From Conus ventricosus (taxonomy: Eukaryota; Mollusca; Gastropoda; Neogastropoda; Conidae), in the NCBI GenBank assembly GCA_018398815.1, contig CM031626.1:35558482-35622481 (forward strand): a DNA stretch of 64,000 nucleotides, written 5' to 3'. Below, piece by piece: positions 41,447 to 53,901 of the stretch. Under the pieces are notes generated by a model. The model searched no databases. It was not told where the DNA came from and saw only the letters and a list, made by a program, of their open reading frames with translations. The stretch's first letter is position 1. Each line of letters starts with the position of its first letter. The position numbers were made by a program, and so were the translations under genes.

Positions 41447-43170
41447 CAGGTGAGATCCGTCGGGGTTCTCCACTCTCGAAACGAACGGGGAATTCCAATG
41501 AGGAGAGAATATGCTGGTTTCTTGAGAGCTACCGCCCAAACTTTGCCTTCAAAGTAGGGGGTGGAGATATCAACAAGGACTTGATCTCGCGATGCTTGGA
41601 AGTTCTCTTCCACCCCGGCTACGTGGCACGATGGTCCTCGGATGGCGTCCTCGGGCACTAATTCCTCGTCCACGAAGATGGCGGGGCGCACCCGTATCGC
41701 GGATCGCCTCGACTATCTTCTGGCCCCCGACGGAAGGGAATGTTGAGCACTCTGGGGTAGTCACCTCATCCTCCCCGTAGGAGACAGTGACTCGAAGACC
41801 ACCGGACTTGCCCCCTTGTTTCCTCTGCGGACAGTCACGGACGACATGTCCGCGCTTCCACAGAGGAAGCAAGCCCGAGGTTCCGGACCAGACACTCCAC
41901 GGGAAGAGGGTTTTCCCGCCTCGGCGGAGGAGGCGCCTTTTAATCCCCCGTTTGTGTTCCTTTCTCCCTCGGTCCAGACAGGGACTGACGAAAGTGACGC
42001 TTGGCTGTCCGCGAAGGCTTCGGCGATCCTGATGGCCTGGGCGAAGGTCTTCGGTTGCGACTCTCCCGCTTGAATTGCAGATCCGGTGATACGGAATTGG
42101 AGAGCTGTCGAGAAAAGACAGTCCTTCGTGTCCATTTCCGAAGCCTCGATCCAATTTCGAAGGTGCGTCTCAAGCGTTCGCCAAACTGTTTGAAATCGGA
42201 ATCCTTCCTCATGGTGCGGAATTTTTTCCGGTAAGTTTTGGCAGTCAGATGTAGGCGAGATCGAAGAGCAGCTTTCAGGTCCTGGTAAGAAGTACTGGCG
42301 GAATGTCCACGAAAGCTTCTTTTGCCTTCCCAGTCAGGCTTGCAATCAGGTACAGTGCCTTCTTTTGTCTGAAAGATTATATGCAGCGGCCATCACTTCA
42401 AAGTGCTCGATGTACGTATCGATATTGTCGGCCGAGCTGAAGGTAGGGATCCGGAGTTTCAGTGGTGCCACAGGAAACTCCTCCCCAGGCTAGGATGTCT
42501 CTTGTCCCCGGGTGGGGGTGACACTGATCCGTCAACAGGGCATAGATGACCAAGGAGTTCTTCCTTCAGCCTTTGACGTTCTTCTTCCAGATCCTTCCTT
42601 TCTCGAGCTTTTCTTTCTCTTCTTTCTTCTCTCTCTAGTCTCTTCTCCATTTCCTCTCTCCATCGCCGTTCCTTCTCTTCCATTTCCATTTTCCACCGTC
42701 TCTCTTCTTTGGCTTCTCTCTCCTCCCACTCTCTCTTTTCCCTCGCTTCTCTCTTCCTTTTCCAGTCTCCTCTCCTCCCGCTCTCTTCTCTCTCTTGCCT
42801 CTCTTTCTTCCCTTTCCATTTTCCAGGCGAGGAAGGGGTCCAAGGGAGGACGCGGGGAAATGGGATAACGGGGAGGAAGGACTTCCCAGGACGGGTGGAA
42901 AGGACCTCTTGGTCTCTCTTCGGTCATACGTCGGCTTGGGGTCCTGGAAGTGAAGTCTGGAGCTCTTATAGGAGAGTGCATGCCTAGGGGAGTCTTTGCC
43001 AATCCAGATTCCGCAGTGACGGTGATGGGGGGAGTGGCAGCACCAGAGGAATAAACCATTTGAGTGGTAGTACTCATAGTCGCCTGCACTACAGGACTGT
43101 CTAAGCCTGGAACGATATTAATCTTCTTATACAGAGAGCGAGTAATAGGGCAGGTATCAGAGGGATCCAT
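41447..43170 (-). pseudogene. Gypsy gag and protease
   Basis: The ATG on the minus strand at 43170 opens MDPSDTCPITRSLYKK; the same start recurs in the second copy at 63835. The next 200 residues are extremely Glu/Arg-rich (MEREEREARERREREERRL), a long charged coiled coil. A capsid-like region follows (FGERLRR, AIRIAEAFADSQA; about 42190-41990), then a CX2CX4HX4C zinc knuckle split by a frameshift (CFLC, then KRGHVVRDC; about 41832-41870). The aspartic protease active site VEAIRDTGAP (DTGA 41687-41698) and downstream IFVDEELVPEDAIRG end the piece. Gag packages element RNA and the protease processes the polyprotein. At least four frame changes are needed to read through. Confidence 0.8.
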
Positions 43171-44446
43171 GGTGTGGTGTCACTTGACGTGGAATCAAAC
43201 GCCAATAGGAAAAGGTGCCCGAAAGGTGGACAACAGTCGAGCCGTGGGGAAGAATATAAGTTCCACTGTATGTGAAGTAATACAACACCCAGCTTGGAGA
43301 ACTGTCACTACTAAGTGACACCAAACTAAGAAAACCAAGAGGGAAATATCATGCAGTGCTCCCACACAGGCAAACACAAGGCTGTGAAAGATCACACGTA
43401 CTGTGACCAAGAAACGCAATGCTATGGGACGGCGCAATGTGGGGATATCTACCCAGCAATAGTTCTCTTATGACTCCAAGAATTCCCACTAAGTCTCAGA
43501 AGATTAGTCACGGGTGGTATTTCCAACAATAAAGTTAGAGATATCAACCCAAGTACCCAAAATCACCGAAGTATGTTTCCCCAAAGGCAAAATATACTGA
43601 AGTTCAATAACGAGCCAAACAGTATGTAAATTCTTTTCCCAAACAAGGTAGCAAATCCGTCTAAGTCAGACTGTTATCTAACAAAGAGTCGTCTTCCTTT
43701 AAGGAACCATATAGCCCGACACAGGCTTATCGCCCACTCTCTAAAAGAAATGTCGGATTAAAACGGACAACTGCACACTGATTGGAGAACGACGACTCTT
43801 AAGATTATTTGAACAGATGAAATCTGTCCATTATCCCAATTCACGTCGATCAGTCAAGGCCTATCTTGCTTAGGCGACTGACTCAACTAACCAACAAAGC
43901 TGGTTAACACACACCGTTTTCCACGAACTGGGAAAAAGTTTCAAACGCGTTACGAAAAGTCGACACAAATAGCAACTCCCCAGGAAAAGAACAATTAGTA
44001 TTCACGCGCCCCACTTATAAATAAGGAACCCACAAAAAAAAAACAAACGAAACGTCATGTAAATCCTTCCACCTAAACGAGGAACCGGGTGTAACGGATT
44101 TTAATCACCCAAGGGGAAGAATAACAATCGCAAAAATCCTGCAAACACACACAAAATAACGGAAGTATTTCCCGCAGAAATCAAATGGTTATTTTTTTTT
44201 TAAATTGACACAACACGGCGAGGAGAGCAGCGGTATGCAATAAGGCAGTAGAGGGCGAGGGACACTCGACCCCACTCCCCTCTCCCCACCACTCCTCCCC
44301 AAAAGGGCTTCCTACACTCTAAGCCCTACCCAGCCAACCTCCCACTTAAACACAATCACAAAACGAGACGAAGGGATCCTGCGCCCGTAGTAAGGTGGCA
44401 GACTACCCAACTAAACCACTCTCCCGGCATCTCCACCAAAATTTTC
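43171..44446 (-). other. Leader between 5' LTR and gag; primer-binding site
   Basis: Untranslated on the element strand. Directly after the 5' LTR it reads TGGTGGAGATGCCGGGAGAG (about 44440-44421), starting TGG as expected for pairing with a tRNA 3' CCA end. The tRNA was not identified. The rest has only short frames. Confidence 0.6.
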
Positions 44447-46827
44447 AGGTACTGGGGATCCCGACGGTCCGACCACAGGGAGAGTGGAGTCAGGCACCCA
44501 TACCACACTCACAACAAAACACAAGGACCCAGGAATTTCACTCAAAAAAATATTTATTGCACATTGCAACACATCACACTGCACACACATACTAAGTGGG
44601 GGTGGGAACACTGGCAGAAGAGAGAGGACAGAGAGAAATGCAGGAGAAAGGAGGGAAAAGAAGAGCGAGATACAGAGAGATTACTAGATAGGGCCCAAAT
44701 AAAATAATAAAAGAAAACAATGTTAAGCCCCCCCCCCCCCCCCCCCTCCGGGATGCCCCAAATTACACCTCTATTTTTCCTTAGAAAGAAAAGAAGAAAA
44801 AGAGACAAGAGACAATCTAAATATGTTCACATCACAGGGCCTGAATTTTCAGGAAAGGAGAAAAAACATAAGAAAAAAATGCAGAGGAGGACAGAGGGGC
44901 CTGGACCACTACCACACCACTCAGACCCCTTCCAACTAACACACTATCTTGTGTCATCCAAGTCCAATGATGTCTTGATGGAAGTCGGACTTCCAGCGGC
45001 AGTGGAAGCACACAACACCCTCCTGCCGTAGCCTCAGCAGCTCTCCCCAGCACCGCGGCCAAAGGGGGAGGTAGGCCCGGGAGTTCCGAGGATACAGCCA
45101 GACCGCGAAAACCCCCGGACAAACAACCAAGCAAGCAAGCAAGCAAGCCCTAAGGCTGGGGTCAGTACCATGCTGGGAATATGATTCCAGTTTGGTCAGT
45201 GTCGAGGGTTGTGGTCAGTTGGTCGAGGCCAAAGAAAGAAGAGTGTAAGAGGGAGATAAGAGGGAGGAAAGCAGCAGATAGAAGAATGAAAAGCAGAAAA
45301 TGAGGTCCGTCCAATAAGAAAGAGTAGGCGTCCCTCGAAAAATAAAATACTGAGGTAAGGAAAAGAGGGCTTGTATTGGTCAAGTCATGTCACACATGAT
45401 ACAGGCCCTATCTCAATTAACTAAATGTTAATGCAAACCTGATAAATTTGCCACGAGTCAAAACCCTTTCCTTAATATTTATCCATCTATTTCAATCCAA
45501 ACTGACATAGGTAGGAACATTTTAGAAAGAATTATGCATTGAATCGACAGGTGATTGAGCAACCACTGGCAAACTTCCCTTTTAAATTTAAAAAAAAAAC
45601 ACTAAATATTTCGAACCATCACCCGTAGGCATTTTGCTATTTTATATATAAAATGAATTATGCTATAATGAACGCTCACCCGCAAAAAATGCACACAAGT
45701 ATTTATGCATTAAACGAAGAACGAAAACATGGGGAGGAGAAAAAAATGACTGGAAGAGAGGGTGGATGAGTGTCCACACCCACCCCGGTAAATTTTGCCC
45801 TCGACCAAACACACCGCGGTTCGCCTATGAGTCAAAATTTACTCTCCACAAATAAAACAGGCTCTTAGTCTCCACCAAAAAGCAAATAATATTGTAAAAT
45901 TATGAAAGTACGACGGACACTAAATTTCAAGGAAAACTTATTCTTTTGCTCTATGCATGAGTCATACTCGACCGGCAACATCTCGCACTCACAAGATTTT
46001 TAGCAGGACAACTAAAACAAACCCCGCACAAGAAGCAGACGAAAACCAGCAGAACACGCAAATCTTTTAGAGAGAAACTAACGATAGAAGAATTATAACC
46101 TCCACCTTAGAATTTGAATAAGTGATTTACTTTACACGAACCGTGGGAAAAGCACGCGAAGAAGCCTATCTCAAGGAACAAAACGTCACTTACCAACAGG
46201 CTTGTGAAAAGCTAGCCGTGTGCTACGCTCTGCTCACTGAAGAACCAGCGTCTTCAACACCGGCCTCCCAACTCTCCCGACGAGGAAAAGAATGGTCGTG
46301 AGACCACAGCCCAGCCTGGTCAGCAGGAAGAGAGCTCCCAAGTACCAACCACCAAAACCCTATGCCAATCCAATGAAGGATAGCACTCCGGGGTGAGGTG
46401 AAGATTCCAATGAAGAAATCAAAACAGCAATGAAGCTGAACCGGAAAACGCTACCAGGGAGGAAGATATGTCTTCGACTCGAGGCTGGACTTTCGCAAAG
46501 TGCAAGAGACGACACCGCGACAAAAACGTCAGCCTCGATTCTAGGGTGAGTAAACACGAGAATCTCCGAGAAAAAACTGAGGCATGCGTGTCAGACTGGC
46601 ACAGCGAGCCCCGCGGAAACCCGTGGACAGTTACAGGTAGGAGGGAGGATGATGAAAACAGATTATATAGAGGGGGAAGGATGGAGGAAAGGCTACACTG
46701 GAAACAAGAAATAACGAAAACAAGACCAAAACATATTGCTAGGGTTTCTGTCGTCGGATGGGAAATAAAAACGAACAGGTAGGATCTCCCACTGAATATC
46801 ACCCTGGACAAAAACCTGTTCGTGACA
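44447..46827 (-). repeat. 5' LTR of the Gypsy element
   Basis: Direct repeat of 36956-39340. Its outer end, GTTCGTGACA (plus strand), abuts LINE B ORF1 (GCCTGCACGG). Confidence 0.85.
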
Positions 46828-47205
46828 GCCTGCACGGAAAGAAAACGAGACTCGACGGACTGTGAAGATATGGTGAGGACCTGATCAAAAATAAGTTAGA
46901 AATTTCTGAGGGACATACACTTTGCTGGGGTGCACCGGATCAACTCCAAGCCTGACTCGCCAGTTATTGCCCGGTGTGTCTTCTATAAACAGAAGACATC
47001 TGTGCTGACAGCTAAGGGCAAACTACAAGGGACAAAGGTTTTCGTTGGAGAGGACTTCTCTGCTTCAGTAAAAGATGTTAGGAGACGGTTAACTCCACAT
47101 CTAAAGAAAGCAAGGGCAGAGGGCAAGAGAGCCTCAATGGTGTTTAGCCACCTTCTGATTGATGGGAAGAAGTTCACTGTGGACCGTGCTGACAAAACTG
47201 GTTGA
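46828..47205 (+). pseudogene. LINE B ORF1 C-terminal half
   Basis: Plus-strand frame after the LTR: TDCEDMV, then RDIHFAGVHRINSKPDSPVI, KQKTSVLTAKGKLQGTKVFV, FSASVKDVRRRLTPHLKKAR, SMVFSHLLIDGKKFTVDR and a stop at 47205. This is the L1-ORF1-type RNA-binding fold with its C-terminal domain. A frameshift near 46880 separates it from the LTR junction. The inverted copy at 60.2-60.6 kb reads this junction without that shift (ENETPTDCEDMVKDLIKN). Confidence 0.8.
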
Positions 47206-47410
47206 AATGAGATAGGGTGACGGCCGGCCCACAATTCATCTGAGTTAATTTTATTGTGTCTGTAAATGGAAACAATTTTGAGACGACACCGGTTTTGTTG
47301 TCACGGTGCGGTGCAGTGGCACGCTGCCAGCACGTGATATTCATGAGCAGGTGACAACATGGTGTGTTCTGACCTTCGTTCAGCGCGTTGCCAGGTTGAA
47401 AATGTAAATA
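47206..47410 (+). other. LINE B spacer between ORF1 and ORF2
   Basis: Non-coding spacer mirrored in the inverted copy at about 60030-60235. Confidence 0.6.
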
Positions 47411-48573
47411 TTGTTTCACGTGTTTCTGAATCTGTCTAACCTTTTTTCTGAAGATGTGCGTACTGTGTCACCTGATCGTGTTGATAGGAATGGTGTCAAA
47501 TTCTCCCTCTTTGTAAATAAATCAAAGGACGTCACTTTTCTTCACTGGAATGTAAATGGTTTATTCTCTAAACTATCTAACAAAGATTTCATTTCATTTG
47601 TTAGTTCTTTTGATGTTATATGCCTGAGGGAATCATTATGGAAGATTTCCAAACTCTGATTTTGTTGGCTATGAAAAATGGTGTAAACCAGCTGTAACAC
47701 TTACGATCGTGGAAGGCGATTGATTAGAAAGGAATTTTGTTCATCATAAAGCCTCTAGAGATTCAGTTCAGAAGGGTTTTTTTTTTCTTTCATTATTGAT
47801 AAATCTATTTTGAGTACAATTAAAAATGTTTGATATGTGTTCATATGTACCGCCAGAAGGCTCGCCATATTACTATTTCACTGATCTTGACATGCTATTG
47901 CTTTACTTGAAGACTTTATTTGTGACTGCTTGTGACTCTATTTGGTGACTGTTTGTGACTTTCTATTGGTGATGTTTATATGATGTTAAGTGGTGATATG
48001 AATGGTCGTACTTCCAACATTTCTCAGACTTAGAAGAAACTGTATTTTTCTTTTGAAACCAATGTCTGAGTGGTCCATTACACGTGGGCAGAAATTCAGA
48101 AGATAGCGTGTTAAAAAGTTATGGTAGATGTTGCTAAATATGTGCACTGCATTGGATTTGTGCATTTAAATGGTTGTGTCAAGGCGACTCAAAGGTTGCT
48201 AAACATACATCTCTGAGTGTGGCTGCAGTGTGAATTATTATTTTATAATATCGTGTGATATGTTTGCAACACTTCTCAATGATTGTAAGTTATGTCTGGG
48301 TGAACGTGTTGAGTCTGACCACATGCCTTTGGTGCTACGTATTAATCTACACAGCTTAACCTGGATACAGTGAAAGAACATAGTGTTATCAGTTTGGTTG
48401 AAAAGTGTTTCGAATGATACTTATATGGACTTGTTTCATAATACATGGATTCGCCAGAATTTCAGCAAAGGATACACATGTCAGTTGGTCTCATTAAGGT
48501 TATGTGATGAAGCGTTACTTGTTTTTAACAGCTGTCTAAAAGTGGCTGTGGAATGTATGAGAAGAGGATTAGG
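47411..48573 (+). pseudogene. LINE B ORF2 endonuclease domain, broken, cut by the gap
   Basis: It begins LSNLFSEDVRTVSPDRVDR then DVTFLHWNVNGLFSKLSNKD and SFDVICLRES (first metal-binding motifs of an APE endonuclease). After many frameshifts it shows FVGYEKWCKPAVTL, SYVPPEGSPYYYFTDLD (about 47840), SGDMNGRTSN (about 47995) and SDHMPL (about 48318). The sequence stops at the N run with GAGGATTAGG. The inverted copy carries the continuation (58853 down to 58366). Confidence 0.75.
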
Positions 48574-49573
48574 NNNNNNNNNNNNNNNNNNNNNNNNNNN
48601 NNNNNNNNNNNNNNNNNNNNNNNNNNNNNNNNNNNNNNNNNNNNNNNNNNNNNNNNNNNNNNNNNNNNNNNNNNNNNNNNNNNNNNNNNNNNNNNNNNNN
48701 NNNNNNNNNNNNNNNNNNNNNNNNNNNNNNNNNNNNNNNNNNNNNNNNNNNNNNNNNNNNNNNNNNNNNNNNNNNNNNNNNNNNNNNNNNNNNNNNNNNN
48801 NNNNNNNNNNNNNNNNNNNNNNNNNNNNNNNNNNNNNNNNNNNNNNNNNNNNNNNNNNNNNNNNNNNNNNNNNNNNNNNNNNNNNNNNNNNNNNNNNNNN
48901 NNNNNNNNNNNNNNNNNNNNNNNNNNNNNNNNNNNNNNNNNNNNNNNNNNNNNNNNNNNNNNNNNNNNNNNNNNNNNNNNNNNNNNNNNNNNNNNNNNNN
49001 NNNNNNNNNNNNNNNNNNNNNNNNNNNNNNNNNNNNNNNNNNNNNNNNNNNNNNNNNNNNNNNNNNNNNNNNNNNNNNNNNNNNNNNNNNNNNNNNNNNN
49101 NNNNNNNNNNNNNNNNNNNNNNNNNNNNNNNNNNNNNNNNNNNNNNNNNNNNNNNNNNNNNNNNNNNNNNNNNNNNNNNNNNNNNNNNNNNNNNNNNNNN
49201 NNNNNNNNNNNNNNNNNNNNNNNNNNNNNNNNNNNNNNNNNNNNNNNNNNNNNNNNNNNNNNNNNNNNNNNNNNNNNNNNNNNNNNNNNNNNNNNNNNNN
49301 NNNNNNNNNNNNNNNNNNNNNNNNNNNNNNNNNNNNNNNNNNNNNNNNNNNNNNNNNNNNNNNNNNNNNNNNNNNNNNNNNNNNNNNNNNNNNNNNNNNN
49401 NNNNNNNNNNNNNNNNNNNNNNNNNNNNNNNNNNNNNNNNNNNNNNNNNNNNNNNNNNNNNNNNNNNNNNNNNNNNNNNNNNNNNNNNNNNNNNNNNNNN
49501 NNNNNNNNNNNNNNNNNNNNNNNNNNNNNNNNNNNNNNNNNNNNNNNNNNNNNNNNNNNNNNNNNNNNNNNNN
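48574..49573. other. Assembly gap, 1000 N
   Basis: Exactly 1000 undetermined bases; the round size suggests a placeholder of unknown true length. Confidence 0.99.
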
Positions 49574-51736
49574 GCTAAGAAGGGAAGTTTTCAATAAAAG
49601 ACCAAAACACAAGCTGGACTGTGTGTATAATCCTTACAAAGAAACAGACTGTTCTAAAGAAGACCACTTCAGAGACTCTTCAGAAGATGAAAGACACAGC
49701 TGAATGAGAAAGCTGCAGTGACACCAGCGAAAAAATTGCCAGAAATTTGCGACCAAATCCCAAAACATTCTGCAGACATGTGCATGGTTATCATCGATGG
49801 TGCTATAAAAACTTCACAAATGTGTCAAGACTTTTAAAACGAAGACAATCAGTTGGACAAGATGAATCTACTTGTCCAAAGCGACACAGGCAGTCAGCAT
49901 CATCAACAAGTGTATTGTTTCCTTCTAATGAATGCCTTTTCTGTGAGAAAGGAAGAATCCAAAAGAAGGGGAAAAAAGAAGAACTTGTAAGTGCATGTCA
50001 AAGACAGCAGAGGCCTCTATTAAGAAGGCTGCAAAACAAAAGAAAGATGGGACTATTTTGCGTGAAAATAGAAGAAGTTGACTTTGTGGCTCGAGAAGCT
50101 CATTACCACGAATCATGCAGGAAAGCATACACTCGAGAGGCTGACAGGAATGAGAAAGCACCCAAGGAGAGCCACTCTTTGGGTTGAAAAAAAATGCCCA
50201 TAACATCGCCTTCAACTACATAAAAAAAACTACGTACAAGAGAGTATTATAGATGGAAGCAACGTGGAAAGGATGACAATGCTTTAGGGAACACTACCAG
50301 CAATACATGTTTGCGAAGTCCCCGAGTATTTCAATTAAGACTACAGAGTCTATAAACCAAAGAACAAACTGATTAAAGAGTTTGGCTAAAAAAACTTCAA
50401 TTCTGGCAACCAAACTACTGGAGCGAACTTGTGTTCTCATCAGTTGTTCCAAAAGGTTTGGCTGTTGAATCTGCATTTGAATCGTGGCATCAGACTTAAA
50501 AAAGACTGGATGAAGCAGCATTTGTGCTTTGCAGACATATCCAGAGTGCACCAGCTTGAGTCACCCCCAATGCCATGGCCACCAACTGTACACTTTCTAC
50601 TGAGTGATGCAATCGGTCCACCCCAAAATCTTCTTGACTTTCCCTCTCAAGTTGTCACAGGAAAAAAAATCAAAGACATTTGAGGGAGACGAGAAAGAAA
50701 TGTGAACTGGTTTGCCCAAGATCTTTGCCAGGCTTCTTCAGGTGGGAAATGGCTGATGCCTAGGCACTTCTCATGCTATGGACATTGAGACAAATCACAG
50801 GCAGTGCAGAAGTTGTTACTCTGAACCATCGTTTGGGCCACTCGGCATCTTATTCGTTGCTGTTGGAACTGGAAACTGCAATGTGCAGAAGTATCATGAG
50901 AGAAAACACTGTACTGCCGCCAGCAATCATTCCAGACAATAACGTTGTCATGCATTTATGCTGGGACAACTTTGACTTAGGCGAAGAGACGCCTTCTGGT
51001 GCTGGAACAACGCACACAGCTCACAGATCATTCAGGAGGTTTCAAGAGACAGTGCAACAATTTCTTCTGAAAGTCTGTCAGTGCCAAAGACAAAAGAAAG
51101 ATCAGCAAAGTGCAGACCAAAGGAAATCGAACCTTGTTTTGCAAACGCTCAAGACAGAGCCCAACCTGGTCGTTACAAACACTAAAGTTAAGACCAGACA
51201 GTTATCGTCTGCAAAGCTAGCGGATTCGCTCTGGATATGCAGCCGGGCACAGGCAAGTACCTCCCAGCAATCTGTTCCATCATGGGCAGGTTGGGTTTCT
51301 CTCACACAGCTGTCTACCGTAGAATACATGACCCCAGTCTTTGCCCCAATTACAGACAATGCCACAGTTCAACACATCCTCAAACTCTCGATGGAAGCAT
51401 CAAAAGAGGTTGGGCAAAACTGCACCATCGTGACGTTTGACTTAATGGCATTGACATGAGCCTTTTGCCTCTGTGCAAAGACTCGTTGCAAATGTACATT
51501 TAGAGAGTCAATTCCAAGTGATGATCTGGAATCATGCAAGCATCGCCAAGCCGACGCTTCCTTCCCCAATAGACAATGGGTGGGAACACAGAGAAGGCCA
51601 TTTTGATTTCAAATGGACGTCAGGCCATCTGATGCCTCAGGAATTGGTGGACGTCCTGCTCGAAGTCCCGGAGCAGCCAGAGGACGATGAACTGCCCGAG
51701 GTGATGAACCTGACCGATTTTGTCTTTTCAGATTAG
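49574..51736 (+). pseudogene. Uncharacterised zinc-finger family, copy 2
   Basis: Plus-strand pieces in order: a Lys/Arg-rich start, HVHGYHRWCYKNFTNVSRLL (about 49783), ECLFCEKGRIQKKGKKEELV (about 49930), VDFVAREAHYHESCRKAYTR (about 50080), LCQASSGGKWLMPRHF (about 50725), ITGSAEVVTLNHRLGHSASY (about 50795), WDNFDLGEETPSGAGTTHT (about 50960), TIVTFDLMAL (about 51430) and GWEHREGHFDFKWTSGHL (about 51570), with an acidic C-terminus ending LTDFVFSD at 51736. The blocks match copy 1 on the other side of the window. At least three frameshifts or stops occur, and the block after TFDLMAL looks deleted. The CxxC...YHxxC region should bind zinc. The remainder has no fold I can name; transposase-like origin is a guess. 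Confidence 0.65.
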
Positions 51737-51878
51737 GTTTTGTCTGCCTTGTCATCAGACATTGCACGTGTACCTGTGCCAGTCTTTTACTGTCGTGTTG
51801 ACATCATTGGAACCTATGATAAAAGAGGACTTTCTGCAGTGTGCATCATTAACTAATAAGACCAACAAGCATGAGAGA

Positions 51879-51899
51879 AAGGCCGGAGAGAGAGAGAGA

Positions 51900-51949
<50 letters not shown>

Positions 51950-51960
51950 CCGAGAGGAGG

Positions 51961-51992
<32 letters not shown>

Positions 51993-51993
51993 A
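51879..51993. repeat. (GA)n microsatellite
   Basis: Interrupted (GA)n, about 115 bp. Confidence 0.96.
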
Positions 51994-53800
51994 ATTGGGA
52001 TTCTGTTAAATTTACATTTACTTTGGAAATGCCTGTTAAAAATATCTGAACTTTGGAATGTCAAAAATGCTGCAAATGAAAATGTTTGCGGTTCTTTGTC
52101 TTAAACTTTTTTCGGCAGATATGGAATGTATAGATGTATCCATCTTTATCAAAGAATACACGACAGTATGTATTTTGTATTCACATTTGTTTCACTCTGT
52201 AAGCATATATACAGTACTAGTTGTGATACCTCAAATTCTAGATATTTCTGGAATATTCTAATCTTTGCTTCTTGGATTATTTTCTGTTGCATGTAGCATT
52301 TTTATATGTTTATATATCTGAGGATAATAGCACAAATGGATACCTGTTCAGTATACAAATACTGAGTTTGCAGAATTCCGTTTAACATTACATATTGCTA
52401 GTCAACATGACTTTAAGGAAATATTTTGATTTCTTTACTCAAATTACATTCAGCAAATGTGAAGGGAAAAACACATGATGTGATTATTTTACACGTTTCA
52501 AATCTCAGTAACAGACTGATTATTCTTTTGATGTTGAGTAGAGTTTCAAAACTTGCTCGAAACTAGTGAAATTTACCATCATTTTCAAAAACATTGTATC
52601 CCCATAAATGTATGAAAATGATTTTTCTGTTGTTGCTGATCTGTTTAAAGCATTTCTAAACAATGCAGCATCTGAAATTGAGCATCAGAATGGTGTTAGT
52701 TATGACTTACTGGGTTACTATAATCTACGCTGTTAATTGCCGTTTTCGTACCGTATATCGCTACTTATTTCAGACACCACAATATACTGCCACCAGATAC
52801 GACTTGCAGACAAGCAGAAATGAAAACATTGCTTACAAAACTCCCTCATATGGTGAAGGGTTTCACTTTCTGGCCTATGGTCTACAGTGTGTTGCTGAAC
52901 AATTAAGTATGGAAGGCGCGGAAAGGGGGGGGGGGGCAAGTGCAGGTTAACAATTCTTCCTTCATTATAGTAATGACTTGCAAAGATTTAAATTAAATAG
53001 AAAACGGGGAAAGGGGGGGGGGGGGGGGGGGGGGGTGAAAGACGAAGAAAAGGGGAACATAGAATTAAAAACACGTATTATAAGTATGAAAACCCTTCAC
53101 TAGCTGCACTTGTAATACATGTTCTTAATTTCATGAATCCCTCTCAAGGCACATGTCTTTATTGCCTGCTCATAGGCCTTTCGTCTGCTGGATCAGACTC
53201 ATCAGGGAGGGCACGGCTGATAGTGTTTGTGCTCTTGGCGTCAAATAGAGACACACCACAGTCCACAATTCTGTGGTGTTCTCACGACCAGAGTTCAAAA
53301 AGAATCAAACAGCATCCCCAAAGCAGCCAACGAAGAGTAGTAATTGAAACAAAAGGAAAGTGTAGAGAGGAAAAAATTTGCTGAAAAAGCTATGCTGTTC
53401 AATAACCTAAGCATTTTCAGCAGCTAAGAATTGTGAAGAATAATCTTTGCTTGGATCTCCTAAGAGATGCAATCTCCCACTGATTGACTAAACGACATAA
53501 TGCTGAACAATTAAGTAAGGGGTGAAACAAACACAGGCTAACAATTCTTCCTCCACTATATATATAGTAATGACTTTCAAAGACACCAGAATGTTCAAGC
53601 AAAATCGTCCAGGCCGGCTGAGGAAGCAAAGAAGAGAGATCCGAAATTTTACATCATGAAGACTGATGGCATGTGGACATAAAGGAAAATAGCAAGAATC
53701 CGTTCAGGTGAAGACAATAACATACAAGAGCATCAAAGAAGAAATGTACTTACCTGGCAGAGCAAGTAAAAACATCAGTAGCCGTATATACTAGTCAAAG
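51994..53800. other. AT-rich stretch; one dispersed direct repeat; poly-G run
   Basis: No gene was recognised. A motif of about 85-100 bp (GCTGAACAATTAAGTA ... TAACAATTCTTCCT ... TATAGTAATGACTT) occurs at about 52895-52985 and again at about 53503-53575. Poly-G runs occur at 52927-52936 and 53015-53034. Confidence 0.6.
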
Positions 53801-53901
53801 TGTGCTGTTTACATCATTCATTCATTCATTCATTCATTCATTCATTCATTTATTCATTTTTTCCATTCCTTCACATGTCGTTCTGGCCTGTTCTTTGGCA
53901 G

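Larger units (their letters stand above)
36956..46827 (-). mobile_element. LTR retrotransposon (Ty3/Gypsy, Gmr1-like) inserted in LINE B ORF1
   Basis: Two direct LTRs of about 2.4 kb (36956-39340 and about 44447-46827) flank an internal region with gag and pol on the minus strand. The 3' LTR starts TGTCAG on the plus strand and both LTRs end GTTCGTGACA, i.e. TGTCAC...TGACA on the element strand. The flanks are the two halves of one LINE ORF1: RNNLIF just left, and TDCEDMV about 33-53 bp to the right. Sequences next to the LTRs (GCCCTA and GCCTGC) suggest a 4-5 bp TSD but do not match exactly. The pol order (protease, short integrase remnants, RT, RNase H at the end) fits Gmr1-like elements. 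The integrase core is missing, so the copy is non-autonomous. Confidence 0.88.

Noticed and set aside
42459..42870. Plus-strand Leu/Ser-rich ORF of 118 codons as a membrane protein
   Set aside because: It is the shadow of the Glu/Arg-rich Gag on the minus strand.
48383..49612. ORFs of 340-404 codons across the gap
   Set aside because: They consist of undetermined bases.
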